Shown here: one piece after another, positions 43,444-52,678 of the stretch
How the letters are laid out: every line of letters begins with the position of its first letter
How positions within the stretch are numbered: the stretch's first letter is position 1
Notes under the pieces: model-generated
Seen by the model: only the letters and a program-made list of their open reading frames with translations
The model's database searches: none
Told to the model about the DNA's origin: nothing
Position numbers and translations under genes: made by a program
Source: Sneathiella limimaris
Lineage (GTDB): Bacteria; Pseudomonadota; Alphaproteobacteria; Sneathiellales; Sneathiellaceae
Reading direction: 5' to 3'
NCBI RefSeq assembly: GCF_012932565.1
Contig: NZ_JABBYJ010000001.1
Location: 2,170,001-2,234,000, forward strand
DNA length: 64,000 nt

Positions 43444-43971
43444 ATGGCAGACGAAGATCAAAATGAGTCTCCTGAAACAGGTGAAGATGGCGGCACCGAG
43501 AAGGTCAAGAAAAAGGGCCTGAGTGGTAAAGTCCTAATCCTGTTTATCCTCCTTCCATTGCTGCTGATTGGCGGCGGTGTTGGCGGCGCCTATTTTGCTG
43601 GCGTGTTTGACAGTGAAGAAGTTGCTGAGGAAGAACAAGAGCCTGTTGAAGAGGAAGTCGAAAAGGTTGTTGTTTTTTATGACATGCCAGACATGCTCGT
43701 TAATTTGAGTTCTTCTACATCTGATGCAAGTTTCCTGAAATTATCAGTCTCATTGGAACTGGATGATGAGACAGTTTTACCTGAATTGGAAAAACTGATG
43801 CCGCGTGTAATGGATAATTTCCAGGTTTATCTCAGAGAATTGCGCCGTGAGGATCTTGCAGGATCAGCCGGAACTTATCGTTTAAAGGAAGAGCTGCTTT
43901 ATCGCATCAACACTTCCGTCAACCCGATCCAGGTCAAGGACGTGTTGTTCAAAGAAATGCTTGTCCAGTAG
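43444..43971 (+). CDS. fliL: FliL, flagellar motor-associated protein
   Basis: A 175-residue protein with one membrane helix (residues about 30-52, VLILFILLPLLLIGGGVGGA) and a periplasmic domain. It rings the stator units and supports torque. An acidic linker (EEVAEEEQEPVEEEVEK) follows the helix; YDMPDMLVNLSS and the C-terminal INTSVNPIQVKDVLFKEMLVQ fit the family. The ATG at 43444 (MADEDQN) is preferred to an upstream GTG. fliM follows by 8 bases. Confidence 0.93.
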   Translation: MADEDQNESPETGEDGGTEKVKKKGLSGKVLILFILLPLLLIGGGVGGAYFAGVFDSEEVAEEEQEPVEEEVEKVVVFYDMPDMLVNLSSSTSDASFLKLSVSLELDDETVLPELEKLMPRVMDNFQVYLRELRREDLAGSAGTYRLKEELLYRINTSVNPIQVKDVLFKEMLVQ

Positions 43972-43979
43972 GAGTTTTC

Positions 43980-45173
43980 ATGGCTGACGACGACGAAATG
44001 GATATGGCTGCTGCAATGGCAGCAGAGGCCGACGAAGAAGAAATGGACATGGCTGCTGCTATGGCAGCGGATGGCGATGACGGCGAAATGGATATGGCTG
44101 CCGCCATGGCAGCAGATGGCGATGACGGTGATATGGACATGGCTGCGGCTATGGGCGGAGCTGAAGAAGAAGCGCCGGCAGGCGCAAGTATCAGTGAAGC
44201 CTCCAGCGGCCACTCAACCCGTGTTCTAAACCAGGACGAGATCGATAGTCTTCTTGGTTTCGATATGGATGGGGATGGCTCTAACGAGAAATCCGGCATC
44301 AAAGCCATTATCAATTCTGCTCTGGTGAACTATGAACGACTTCCAATGTTGGAAGTTGTTTTCGATCGCCTTGTTCGCATGATGACGACTTCTCTTCGGA
44401 ACTTTACCTCTGACAACGTAGAAGTGAGCCTTGATAATATTACTTCCATCCGGTTTGGTGATTATCTGAACTCAATCCCGCTGCCTGCAATACTGAGCGT
44501 TTTCCGGGCGGAAGAATGGGATAACTATGGTTTGATCATGGTAGATAGTTCCTTGATCTATTCCATTGTGGACGTTCTGCTTGGAGGACGCCGTGGTACA
44601 GCGGCTATGCGAATTGAAGGTCGCCCTTATACAACGATTGAAAGAAATCTGGTTGAGCGGATGGTCGGCGTTATCCTGCATGACATGTGCGCTGCTTTCG
44701 AGCCGCTTAGCCCCGTTACTTTCACGCAGGAGAGGGTAGAGACCAACCCACGCTTTGCAACGATTGCGCGGCCTGCCAACGCTGCGATCCTCATTAAATT
44801 GCGGATTGACATGGAAGATCGTGGCGGCCGTCTGGAATTGCTTCTTCCTTATGCGACCCTTGAGCCTGTTCGTGAACTTCTTCTGCAGATGTTTATGGGT
44901 GAAAAGTTTGGTCGTGACAGTATTTGGGAAAATCACTTGGCGACAGAACTTTGGGCAACTGAAGTTGACATCCAAGCTGTTTTGGATGAGCAGCAGCTAT
45001 CGTTGAACGAAATTCTCAGTCTTGAGATTGGGGATACGATCATGCTGAATGCGTCACCCAAAAGTCCTGTAGTTCTTCGATGTGGTGGTGTTGGAATGGT
45101 GTCTGGAAAAATGGGACGCGCAGGCCAAAATATTGCTGTCAAAGTTGATCGTACCTTGCGGCATTTGGGGTAG
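43980..45173 (+). CDS. fliM: FliM, flagellar switch protein with N-terminal repeat extension
   Basis: A 397-residue C-ring protein that binds phosphorylated CheY and reverses or slows the motor. The core is standard: SLRNFTSDNVEVSLDNITS and the middle CheC-like domain, then a C-terminal surface-presentation domain ending VKVDRTLRHLG. The CheY-docking peptide VLNQDEIDSLLGFD, normally at the very N-terminus, is at residues 82-95 here. Before it stand four copies of a 15-residue acidic repeat (EMDMAAAMAADGDDG and variants, residues 6-64), and a Ser/Gly-rich linker (65-80). Confidence 0.95.
   Translation: MADDDEMDMAAAMAAEADEEEMDMAAAMAADGDDGEMDMAAAMAADGDDGDMDMAAAMGGAEEEAPAGASISEASSGHSTRVLNQDEIDSLLGFDMDGDGSNEKSGIKAIINSALVNYERLPMLEVVFDRLVRMMTTSLRNFTSDNVEVSLDNITSIRFGDYLNSIPLPAILSVFRAEEWDNYGLIMVDSSLIYSIVDVLLGGRRGTAAMRIEGRPYTTIERNLVERMVGVILHDMCAAFEPLSPVTFTQERVETNPRFATIARPANAAILIKLRIDMEDRGGRLELLLPYATLEPVRELLLQMFMGEKFGRDSIWENHLATELWATEVDIQAVLDEQQLSLNEILSLEIGDTIMLNASPKSPVVLRCGGVGMVSGKMGRAGQNIAVKVDRTLRHLG
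43995..44174 (+). repeat. Four tandem 45-bp units inside fliM
   Basis: Units begin at 43995, 44040, 44085 and 44130. They encode (E/D)MDMAAAMAA followed by four or five acidic or glycine residues. Units two and three encode identical peptides. The DNA copies differ mostly at third positions. The repeat also creates long, meaningless open frames on the opposite strand. Confidence 0.92.
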
Positions 45174-45179
45174 CGGGTA

Positions 45180-45635
45180 ATGGAATCTTTATCAATTTCG
45201 CTCATTCTGGATCTATTGTTAATTCTCATGCTCGGTGCGTGCATCGGCTATTGCGTGAGTTTGAGCCGCAAATTGTCCGTTATGCGAGATGCGCAGTCTG
45301 AATTGCACAAGGTTGCCGCCGAATTTGATCGGGCAATAGTGAAATCCAAGCTCGGGATTGAAGAGCTGAGAAAGACAAGTGAAGAGCTGGGTGGCAGCCT
45401 GCAGAAAGAAGTGGATGAGGCGAAGGGTCTTCTGGAAGAATTGAAACTGATCAATGTTTCCAGTTCGCGGATTGCGGATCGACTTCAGGAAAGTGTTGAT
45501 GGTGTGGGTAAAAAGATCAGTTCTTCTCAAGCGCCAGAGGCGCCGGATGCAGAGGAAGCTGACATCAGTTCCGATACTGAGCCGCGCACGGACGCCGAAA
45601 GAGAATTGTTGCAGATGTTGACCAAGTCCAAATAG
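45180..45635 (+). CDS. DUF6468 flagellar-cluster protein
   Basis: A 151-residue protein with one N-terminal membrane helix (LILDLLLILMLGACIGYCVS) followed by a long coiled coil (about residues 30-105) and an acidic tail. As I recall DUF6468, it is an alphaproteobacterial family found between fliM and motE-type genes, as here. Function is unknown; the layout suggests a membrane-anchored motor accessory. It starts 7 bases after fliM. Confidence 0.75.
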   Translation: MESLSISLILDLLLILMLGACIGYCVSLSRKLSVMRDAQSELHKVAAEFDRAIVKSKLGIEELRKTSEELGGSLQKEVDEAKGLLEELKLINVSSSRIADRLQESVDGVGKKISSSQAPEAPDAEEADISSDTEPRTDAERELLQMLTKSK

Positions 45636-45654
45636 GGCTTCAGGAAATCAGATT

Positions 45655-46344
45655 ATGAAAAGTCTTCGAATTTTACCCGTAACAATTATTGCCATGGTTT
45701 TGGTCTTTGGCTTGAAGGTCAGTACTGTATGGAACAGTGCGCAAGGTTTGTTTGTCGACGTCAATGTTGCTTCTGTTCAAGCTCAGGCGAAGGAAGACGA
45801 AAAGCCGGAAGCTACTGAAAATAATAGCGAAACATCTGAGACCACAAGCGAGGCCAATCAGGAAACGGCTTTAGAGAGTGAACAGTCTTCAGAAGCTGCA
45901 TCCTTCGATGCGACAGATCTGAGCAGTAGTGAAATTGAGGTGCTGCAGAAATTGACTGAACGGCGTGTGCAGCTAGATGCTCGGTCAAAAGAATTGGACA
46001 TGCGAGATAATCTCCTGCAGGCGACAGAGAAGCGGATTGATGGGAAAATTGCCAAGTTGAAAGAGATCGAGGCAACTATTCAGGACCTTCTGAAGCAATA
46101 TGATGAGCAAGAACTGAAAAAGCTGAAGAGCCTGGTTTCTATTTACGAGAAAATGAAACCCAAAGATGCGGCTAGTATTTTTAACTCATTGGATATGGAT
46201 GTTCTGCTGGATATTACGGGCTTGATGAAAGAGCGGGCGCTAGCAGCAATTCTAGGCAAAATGGACGGGAAACGCGCAAAAGAGCTGACGATTGAATTGG
46301 CGACTCGCAAGCAGCTGCCAGATGTAAAAGGTGAGAACGGCTAA
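45655..46344 (+). CDS. MotE-like motor protein with MgtE_N-type domain
   Basis: A 229-residue exported or membrane-anchored protein with an N-terminal hydrophobic segment (residues 8-20, ILPVTIIAMVLVFGL), a Glu/Ser/Thr-rich linker (45-85), a coiled coil (95-160) and a C-terminal MgtE_N-type domain: IYEKMKPKDAASIFNSLDMD, then LAAILGKMDGKRAKELTIEL. This is the arrangement of MotE of Sinorhizobium, a chaperone of the motor protein MotC; MotE is a likely but unproven label. Confidence 0.78.
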   Translation: MKSLRILPVTIIAMVLVFGLKVSTVWNSAQGLFVDVNVASVQAQAKEDEKPEATENNSETSETTSEANQETALESEQSSEAASFDATDLSSSEIEVLQKLTERRVQLDARSKELDMRDNLLQATEKRIDGKIAKLKEIEATIQDLLKQYDEQELKKLKSLVSIYEKMKPKDAASIFNSLDMDVLLDITGLMKERALAAILGKMDGKRAKELTIELATRKQLPDVKGENG

Positions 46345-46444
46345 TCTTAAAGTAGATTTCAGGCGAGTTAGATTTTACCTGTGATTAAGAAAGCTAGGGT
46401 AATCTTGGTGCCGGATACGAAGTGTATAGGAAGCAGGTGACATT

Positions 46445-47107
46445 ATGGATTCAGCAGTTTTTGCCGAACATCTTTCCAACCGGGTTGAAACTATTCGTGA
46501 AGAGATGGGGCCGACCGTTAATATTGATGAGGTTGCTGATCTCGTTGAAAAGCTGATGAGCAATGTCGAAGGTGATATCAGTGCGCCTCAGGTTCATATA
46601 CAGGGTCAGATCCTGGAACTGGTCGATTTCATCAAGAAAGCCAGAGGCGAGATTGCCAGCCTACAACCTCAGGAAATTAGTGAACAACATATCCCGGCAG
46701 CGACAGATGAACTGAGCGCTATTGTCGAAGCGACTGAAGAAGCTACGAATACATTTCTGGATGCGGCAGAAACTCTCTCCGAAATTGGAGCTGATATCGG
46801 GGGCGAAAAAGAAGAGCGCATCACCGACATTATTACTAAGATATATGAGGCTTCCAACTTTCAGGACATCACAGGTCAAAGGATAAACAAAGTTGTCTCA
46901 ACCCTGCAGCATATTGAAGCAGTGATCAACAAGATGGCTGAGTCCATGGGTAAACCGGTTAACAAAGAAAAAGACCGCGAAGATGTTTCTGGTGTGCATA
47001 AGGAAGCAGATGAACGTCCTGATGCCGATTTGCTAAACGGTCCACAAAAAGAGGGCGAAGGGGTATCCCAGGACGATATTGATGCCTTGCTAGCGAGTTT
47101 TGACTGA
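46445..47107 (+). CDS. cheZ: CheZ-like phosphatase of CheY
   Basis: A 220-residue helical protein. The active motif SNFQDITGQRINKV holds D141 and Q145, matching E. coli CheZ D143 and Q147, which remove the phosphate from CheY. The C-terminal peptide VSQDDIDALLASFD (207-220) matches the CheY-binding tail of CheZ and is almost the same as the docking peptide of FliM in this window. It lies 337... bases inside the motor operon, 100 bases after the MotE-like gene. CheZ is common in beta- and gammaproteobacteria but less so in alphaproteobacteria. Confidence 0.88.
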   Translation: MDSAVFAEHLSNRVETIREEMGPTVNIDEVADLVEKLMSNVEGDISAPQVHIQGQILELVDFIKKARGEIASLQPQEISEQHIPAATDELSAIVEATEEATNTFLDAAETLSEIGADIGGEKEERITDIITKIYEASNFQDITGQRINKVVSTLQHIEAVINKMAESMGKPVNKEKDREDVSGVHKEADERPDADLLNGPQKEGEGVSQDDIDALLASFD

Positions 47108-47127
47108 AAACAGGAAAACCGGTTCCA

Positions 47128-47811
47128 ATGTTAGGGTATTCTCAGCAGATTACGAAAGAAAGAACGGCTAACAAAAACACGACTATTGTGTTTGTTGCGC
47201 TGTATTTCCTGCTGCTCGCTTTTTTCATTTATTTGACATCGATCTCTGAACCTGCGGAAGAGCGAATTCGCTCGGTAATTGGTAGTATTGATGTAACGTT
47301 TAAAGGAAAAGAGAAGGTTCAGTCCGAAGCGCAATCTACAGAGTTTAAGTCCAAAGACCTTGGAACAGCGACATTTCATGCGGAACTGAAGCAGGTTTAT
47401 GAAACCGCAATACCGTTGGTCCAGAGTGAAATCAATAAGCAGGGGGATATTCTCCAGTTCAGGATCCCTGTCAGCCAGATTTTTCCCGATGGGACCTCCA
47501 GTGTGAGGGATACACGTGAACAACTAATCACTCGAACAGCGAGCCTTTTGATTAAGCGCTCAGGGATTGTACCAACCGACATGGAAATCCTCATGGATGT
47601 TGGAAATGATTTACCTGCGGCAGCTGAAATGCGGGGAAACTTGACAGTTAAGCGCATTGATAGCTTGGTCACATTGCTCCTAGATGCAGGCGTTCCTGCC
47701 CGGAACTTTTTTGTTGGGCTTACGAATGCCAATACAGACGAAATTGTCTTTCGTTTCTACATTCGGGAAAACTTCAACAATCAGTTCAGAAATGAAGAGG
47801 GGGCAAATTAA
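47128..47811 (+). CDS. MotB/OmpA-like membrane protein without the proton-carrying Asp
   Basis: A 227-residue protein with one N-terminal membrane helix (residues about 18-38, TTIVFVALYFLLLAFFIYL) and a periplasmic region resembling OmpA/MotB domains (ILQFRIPVSQIFPDGTSSVR then RIDSLVTLLLDAGVPARNFF). The helix has no Asp, unlike true MotB. Its stop overlaps the start of the next MotB-like gene by one base. It probably forms a heteropair with that protein; function is inferred from neighbours. Confidence 0.72.
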   Translation: MLGYSQQITKERTANKNTTIVFVALYFLLLAFFIYLTSISEPAEERIRSVIGSIDVTFKGKEKVQSEAQSTEFKSKDLGTATFHAELKQVYETAIPLVQSEINKQGDILQFRIPVSQIFPDGTSSVRDTREQLITRTASLLIKRSGIVPTDMEILMDVGNDLPAAAEMRGNLTVKRIDSLVTLLLDAGVPARNFFVGLTNANTDEIVFRFYIRENFNNQFRNEEGAN

Positions 47812-48530
47812 TGTTTGAACCGCTTCCTCAGCCGACAAATCGACGACAGAACACAATGTGGCTTACGTCTCTTGCTGACTTGCTGGCGTTATTATTGGCG
47901 TTTTTTGTTCTGGTTTTTGCAATGAACGAGATCAAAAGAGATAACTGGGAAAAGGTGCTAGAGTTCCTGGGAAACCCGCTAAACATCAATAGTGAACAGA
48001 CAGAAACTGGCCCAACTGCAGAGGAAAATGTTGAGCTGTTTACGGAACAGCGTGCGTTTGATCTGGACTATTTGCAGAATATTCTGAAAGCTAAAGTTTC
48101 AAGCAGTGAAGAGCTGACTAATGTGGAGGTTTTTAAGGCTGCTGATCGCCTGATCATTTCCTTTATTGGCGACAGTTTCTTTGGGCAAGGCGGCAACGAC
48201 GTCACTGGAAAACTCTTGGATGCAACTCGGATGCTGGGCGAAACCCTTCGCTACGTGAAAAACCGTATAGAGGTTTATGGTCATTCAGATCCAGTTCCTA
48301 TCCAAAATAGGGCTCCGGACGCTTTGTCAAATTGGACATTGTCGCTTTCGCGCGCGGTGTCTGTTTCTGAGACGCTCGAAAAAGCTGGCTATGGATATCC
48401 GGTACAGGTCTATGGACTGGCGGACTCTCGTTATTTTGAATTGGATCCTTCTAATGGTGAGGAAAAGAATTTCCAACTAGCGAGGAGAATAGATATTGTC
48501 ATTCGGGAAGCAAAAGGTGCCAATCGATGA
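47811..48530 (+). CDS. MotB-like protein with conserved membrane Asp
   Basis: A 239-residue protein. The membrane helix MWLTSLADLLALLLAFFVLV has Asp23 at the place of the proton-carrying Asp32 of E. coli MotB. The periplasmic part is an OmpA-like domain: ISFIGDSFFGQGGNDVTGKL, then IEVYGHSDPVPIQN and LSLSRAVSVSETLEKAGY, ending QLARRIDIVI. It could be a true stator subunit or a peptidoglycan-binding partner of one; no MotA gene is in the window. It overlaps the next gene by 4 bases. Confidence 0.82.
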   Translation: MFEPLPQPTNRRQNTMWLTSLADLLALLLAFFVLVFAMNEIKRDNWEKVLEFLGNPLNINSEQTETGPTAEENVELFTEQRAFDLDYLQNILKAKVSSSEELTNVEVFKAADRLIISFIGDSFFGQGGNDVTGKLLDATRMLGETLRYVKNRIEVYGHSDPVPIQNRAPDALSNWTLSLSRAVSVSETLEKAGYGYPVQVYGLADSRYFELDPSNGEEKNFQLARRIDIVIREAKGANR

Positions 48531-51500
48531 GAATGTTTGCCGAGAATTCATTTCGCTCCTTCATGCTCCTTCTTGTTTTAGGGGCGTTCTTGTTTGCGAT
48601 ACAGACAGGTATTGCTGGTGCAGCAACGTCGATTGAGGTTAGAGCTGGAGAGCATCCCGAATATGGGCGGCTTGTGCTTGATTGGAAGAAACTACAATCA
48701 TATGAAGCTGAAATTGAAAATGGCTATCTTGTTGTTCGTTTTCCCGAAGCTTTTGAAGCAAATTTAACGTCTGCACTTCGCATACTTGATGAGTATGTGG
48801 AGAGTGGTGAAATTATAAATGAAAACAAATCATTAAGACTAAAACTTAAGGGTAGTTTTCAGCTAAAAGATGCCGTCTATGGAACCGCTATAGCGCTCGA
48901 TTTGGTAAAGCCAAAGGGGCAATCTGAAAAAGTCCGTGTGCGTGCGGGGGATCATCCAAAATATAGTCGGTTGGTGGTCGATTGGTCTCAAATCGTTGAC
49001 TATGACGTTCGCGAGAACGGAAACCAGTTTGTTTTGCAATTTGCCAAGCCTGCGGAACTGGATCTTTCAAATGTTACCCGCGATATACCGGATCATATTC
49101 AATCAGTTGAGGTTAGCCAGACAGATGCCGCAACGGTTTTGTTGGTCACAACAAAGGGGCCAACTGCACTTAAATCTTTTCGCAGTGGAAACAGCATAGC
49201 CTTCGATTTCCAGCCGAAAACCTTGGCTGAAACCCAGAAAACTGAGAAAGAAGAGCCCACTCAAGCACTAACAGAAAAATCTGACAACTCTGTTCGCAAA
49301 ATTACAAAACCTGTTGAAATTAGGCCTGTCGAGGTCGAGCCTGCGAAGAAGGAAACAGAAAAACCAAAGGAATTGGTTCAAGTAACTGAACCTGTTGTTG
49401 CTGAAAAAGAACCTGTCCTACAAAGGGAAGTTGAGCCTGTTGCGGACACAACATCTCCAAGATCATTAATACCGCAATCTGACCAGATGGCATCCACTAA
49501 TGCTAATGTGGCACTACCTGAGGAGAGACTTGTCCTTGATGTTGGTAATCTCAAAGATGGTTTTCGTTTAATCTTTCCGTGGGAACAATCAGCAGCAATG
49601 GCGTTGTTTGAACGGGCTGGTCAATATTGGATTGTGTTTGATAAAGCCGTTCGCCTTGATTTCAAAAACCTAGGTGGGCCCTATAAGTTTCTGGTTATCA
49701 GAAAAAATCAGTTTGCTCATCCGACTGCAACAGTCGCGAGACTGTCCGTCCGTGAAGGCTACACCCCGAGTGTCACACGGATTGATAATGAGTGGCGAGT
49801 TGATTTCCGATTAGCTGAAGCGCCTGTCATCAAGAATACGATTGATATTCAACCTCAACCAGCTGCCCAAGGCGGTGCCCGTGTTTTCATTCCAGCCGTG
49901 AATAATGGCGATCGTGTGGAACTGTTGGACCCGCAGGCCGGTGATGCAATTATCGCTGTTCCACTCCATTCTCCAAGTTGGGGTGTCGGCAGATCACGGA
50001 CGTTTACTCAATTTACAGTCTTGCCATCCGTTCAGGGGATCGCAATGACCCCTCGGGATCCTAAAGTACAGATTGCGGTTGAAAGAAACGGTGTCTCGGT
50101 CACTGCGCCTGATGGCTTGCAGCTAGCACGTGCGATTTCTCAGGAGGATCTCTATGCGGATGGAGATTTGACAGATCGTTTTGGCAAGCAAAAGGATAAG
50201 GCCCAGCTTGTGAAGTTAGCGGCTTGGCGACAGGTTCCTATGCGCGAGTTTCAGGAGCAAAAACAGTTATTGCAGCGACGAGTTGCGCGCTCTCCATCTG
50301 CTGGACGGAATGGTGCGCGTATGGAGCTCGCCAGGTTCTTTGTCGGGCATAAATATTATGCGGATGCGCTCGCTGTCCTGGAACGTGTCAGACTGGATGA
50401 TCCGAGGGCAGATGACGATGGGATGTTCCGATTGCTCAGAGGGTTGTCAAATTTAGGCATGAACCATCTTCAGGAAGCCGAGCAAGACCTCATGGATCCT
50501 GTCTTTAATGGTGTTTTAGAGGTCGCCCCTTGGAGAGCTATGCTGGCTGCAAAGCAGGGGGATTGGAAGCAGGCGTCGTCTGAAATCCGGATTGGTCGCG
50601 ATGCATTTCCAGTTTACGATCAGGGATTGCAAAACGAGTTTAATATTCTGGCGGCCGAAACCGCCCTTGAAGATTACGATATCGAGGGAGCTATTAAGGC
50701 GCTTGAGGATATCAAAACTGCCGTTGGTGAGGGCGTTGATAAGAAGATTGCCGCCAGCCGTGAATATCTGGAGGGGGTTGCGGCTCTTAGATCAGGCGAT
50801 CCTGGTCGCGCCGTTGGAAAGTTTCAACAAGCAATGGCACTCGATTACCGTCCGGTGACCGCCAAAGCAAATTTCGCCCGCGTAAATGCAATGTTGGCTC
50901 AGGAAGAAATCTCACCTGAAGAGGCCATTGAAGAGTTTAAGAAAATGACCTTTGCCTGGCGGGGAGACCAGCTGGAGTTGGACATTTTGAAGCGGATTGG
51001 GGATTTGCAAATAGCCAGCGGTGAAATGCGTGAAGGTTTGAAAACCTTTAAAAGTATCGTGATGACCTTCCCTAAAGACCCTCTGTCTCGGGATATTGCC
51101 CGGGAAATGAATGACTTATTTATCCAGTTATTCCTTGAAGGGGGCGCTGACAAATTACCACCTGTAAAAGCTTTGGCACTTTACTATGAGTTTCGAGAGC
51201 TTACTCCTTTAGGAGACAAGGGTGATGCTATGATCCGTAATTTGGCTGACCGGCTGATTAAGGTCGATCTGTTGGAGCAGGCTGCACAGCTTCTTGACCA
51301 TCAGGTTAATTTCCGCCTGAGTGGAGCGCAAAAATCAGTCACAGGTGCCAAGTTGGCTGTCGTACATCTTTGGAATGAGAATCCAAAAGAAAGCCTGGAT
51401 ATTCTCAACAAAACTCGCTGGAGAGCTTTGCCAGATAAGGTAAAGGATGAGCGGCGACATATTCAGGCACGCGCAAGTCTCGACCTGGAGCGGTATGATG

Positions 51501-51925
51501 CTGCATTGGAGCTGCTGGAAGGAGATACCAGTCAGACCGCCGATCTACTTCGGTCGGATATTTATTGGCGGTCCAAAAACTGGTCAAAAGCAATTGATGC
51601 GATTGAAGTTCTTTTGGAGAATTCTGGAGCAAATAAAGCTGCGTCTTTAACTGATGGTGATCGTCAAAGGGTAATGCAATTGGCTGTTGCCAGAAGTCTT
51701 GCCGGAGATCGTCAAGGGATCGCCAATATGCGGGATCGATACCGTAAACATATGGTCAACACTCCCGATCTGGATGCATTTGATCTGATCACAGATACTT
51801 CTGATGGAGCAGACACCTCATTCCGCGAACGTTCGACAGCAATTGCCAAAATAGGCCAGTTAGAGAGTTTTATGGCAGGCTATCGGGAGCAGCTCGAAAA
51901 AGGAGAGTTCTGGTCCACTAACTGA
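48527..51925 (+). CDS. Giant periplasmic TPR protein at the end of the motor operon
   Basis: A 1132-residue protein with a signal peptide (ends IAGAATSIE). Two N-terminal repeated domains resemble AMIN-type domains: RAGEHPEYGRLVLDW (residues about 39-53) and RAGDHPKYSRLVVDW (about 139-153). A Glu/Pro/Lys-rich linker (240-320) follows, then a third domain (about 330-430), then a TPR-like helical array from about 590 to the end. Such proteins occur in flagellar loci of related bacteria as I recall; the exact job is unknown. Coupled by 4 bases to the MotB-like gene, it may join the stator to the cell wall. Confidence 0.8.
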   Translation: MRMFAENSFRSFMLLLVLGAFLFAIQTGIAGAATSIEVRAGEHPEYGRLVLDWKKLQSYEAEIENGYLVVRFPEAFEANLTSALRILDEYVESGEIINENKSLRLKLKGSFQLKDAVYGTAIALDLVKPKGQSEKVRVRAGDHPKYSRLVVDWSQIVDYDVRENGNQFVLQFAKPAELDLSNVTRDIPDHIQSVEVSQTDAATVLLVTTKGPTALKSFRSGNSIAFDFQPKTLAETQKTEKEEPTQALTEKSDNSVRKITKPVEIRPVEVEPAKKETEKPKELVQVTEPVVAEKEPVLQREVEPVADTTSPRSLIPQSDQMASTNANVALPEERLVLDVGNLKDGFRLIFPWEQSAAMALFERAGQYWIVFDKAVRLDFKNLGGPYKFLVIRKNQFAHPTATVARLSVREGYTPSVTRIDNEWRVDFRLAEAPVIKNTIDIQPQPAAQGGARVFIPAVNNGDRVELLDPQAGDAIIAVPLHSPSWGVGRSRTFTQFTVLPSVQGIAMTPRDPKVQIAVERNGVSVTAPDGLQLARAISQEDLYADGDLTDRFGKQKDKAQLVKLAAWRQVPMREFQEQKQLLQRRVARSPSAGRNGARMELARFFVGHKYYADALAVLERVRLDDPRADDDGMFRLLRGLSNLGMNHLQEAEQDLMDPVFNGVLEVAPWRAMLAAKQGDWKQASSEIRIGRDAFPVYDQGLQNEFNILAAETALEDYDIEGAIKALEDIKTAVGEGVDKKIAASREYLEGVAALRSGDPGRAVGKFQQAMALDYRPVTAKANFARVNAMLAQEEISPEEAIEEFKKMTFAWRGDQLELDILKRIGDLQIASGEMREGLKTFKSIVMTFPKDPLSRDIAREMNDLFIQLFLEGGADKLPPVKALALYYEFRELTPLGDKGDAMIRNLADRLIKVDLLEQAAQLLDHQVNFRLSGAQKSVTGAKLAVVHLWNENPKESLDILNKTRWRALPDKVKDERRHIQARASLDLERYDAALELLEGDTSQTADLLRSDIYWRSKNWSKAIDAIEVLLENSGANKAASLTDGDRQRVMQLAVARSLAGDRQGIANMRDRYRKHMVNTPDLDAFDLITDTSDGADTSFRERSTAIAKIGQLESFMAGYREQLEKGEFWSTN

Positions 51926-51941
51926 CCGGGCTGAAGGCTAA

Positions 51942-52598
51942 TTAATTCTTTCGAGCTGTTAGTCCGTGTTGTTTCATGCGCCATAGAGCAAGATCTACAC
52001 GATCCTGACCAAAGAAGGGTTCTCCATTAAAAACAAGAGTGGGGACCCCCCAATGACCTGAGTCGTCCAACGCTTCCTGGTTTCTTGAAATATCTACGTC
52101 TATCTTATCCTCATTTCCTTCAACCTGCTGTGTGAGCTCAGTCAGAGAGAGTCCTGCTCTGGCGACAGTTTTTTCCAATGTTTCAGGTAGATGCCAGTTG
52201 GTGGTACTCCCATCAAAGATGGAGCGGGACACTTCATCAATAAATGAAAGTCCTTTGCCAGCTTCTACCGCTTTCATCCCTAGACGGGTAATCATGCGGA
52301 TGTAGGGTTGTTCTTTGGCAATGGTTCCATTTGTACGATCAATGACAACAGGATCTGGATTTGGCCATTTAAATCCCATGCCTCGATAATCAGCAATTCT
52401 TTTGCAATCGAGCATTAAATAAGGGATCCATTTTGGATTGACGGATTTAAAGAATTCAGGGGTTCGAATTGCAATTGGATAGACTGGCCGGACATTGATC
52501 TTTAGATCGTAGTCCTCCGTCATCCGTCTATATTGTGGGGTTGCGAGATAAGAGTATGGGCTTCTAAAAGACCAAAAGAGATCTGCCTCAAGTGTCAT
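51942..52598 (-). CDS. 2-hydroxychromene-2-carboxylate isomerase / DsbA-like family
   Basis: A 218-residue protein with the kappa-class GST/HCCA isomerase fold. LFWSFRSPYSYLATPQYRRM is the N-terminal motif, with Ser in place of the Cys of DsbA. The C-terminal GHWGVPTLVFNGEPFFGQDR is typical. Members isomerise a chromene intermediate in naphthalene breakdown, or act in glutathione chemistry. It is downstream of the DUF6065 gene by 80 bases on the same strand, so co-transcription is possible but not proved. Confidence 0.87.
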   Translation of the reverse strand: MTLEADLFWSFRSPYSYLATPQYRRMTEDYDLKINVRPVYPIAIRTPEFFKSVNPKWIPYLMLDCKRIADYRGMGFKWPNPDPVVIDRTNGTIAKEQPYIRMITRLGMKAVEAGKGLSFIDEVSRSIFDGSTTNWHLPETLEKTVARAGLSLTELTQQVEGNEDKIDVDISRNQEALDDSGHWGVPTLVFNGEPFFGQDRVDLALWRMKQHGLTARKN

Positions 52599-52678
52599 GG
52601 ATAGGCTCCTTTTTTAGTTATTGAGCCCAGTTTGGCAAATCCTGGCCGAAAGACAATCTATAAACTCTCCATTTTCGG

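Noticed and set aside
43899-44314. Two leftward frames opposite the start of fliM, with strongly repeated sequence
   Set aside because: They are shadows of the 45-bp repeat in fliM; the repeat makes long open frames on both strands.
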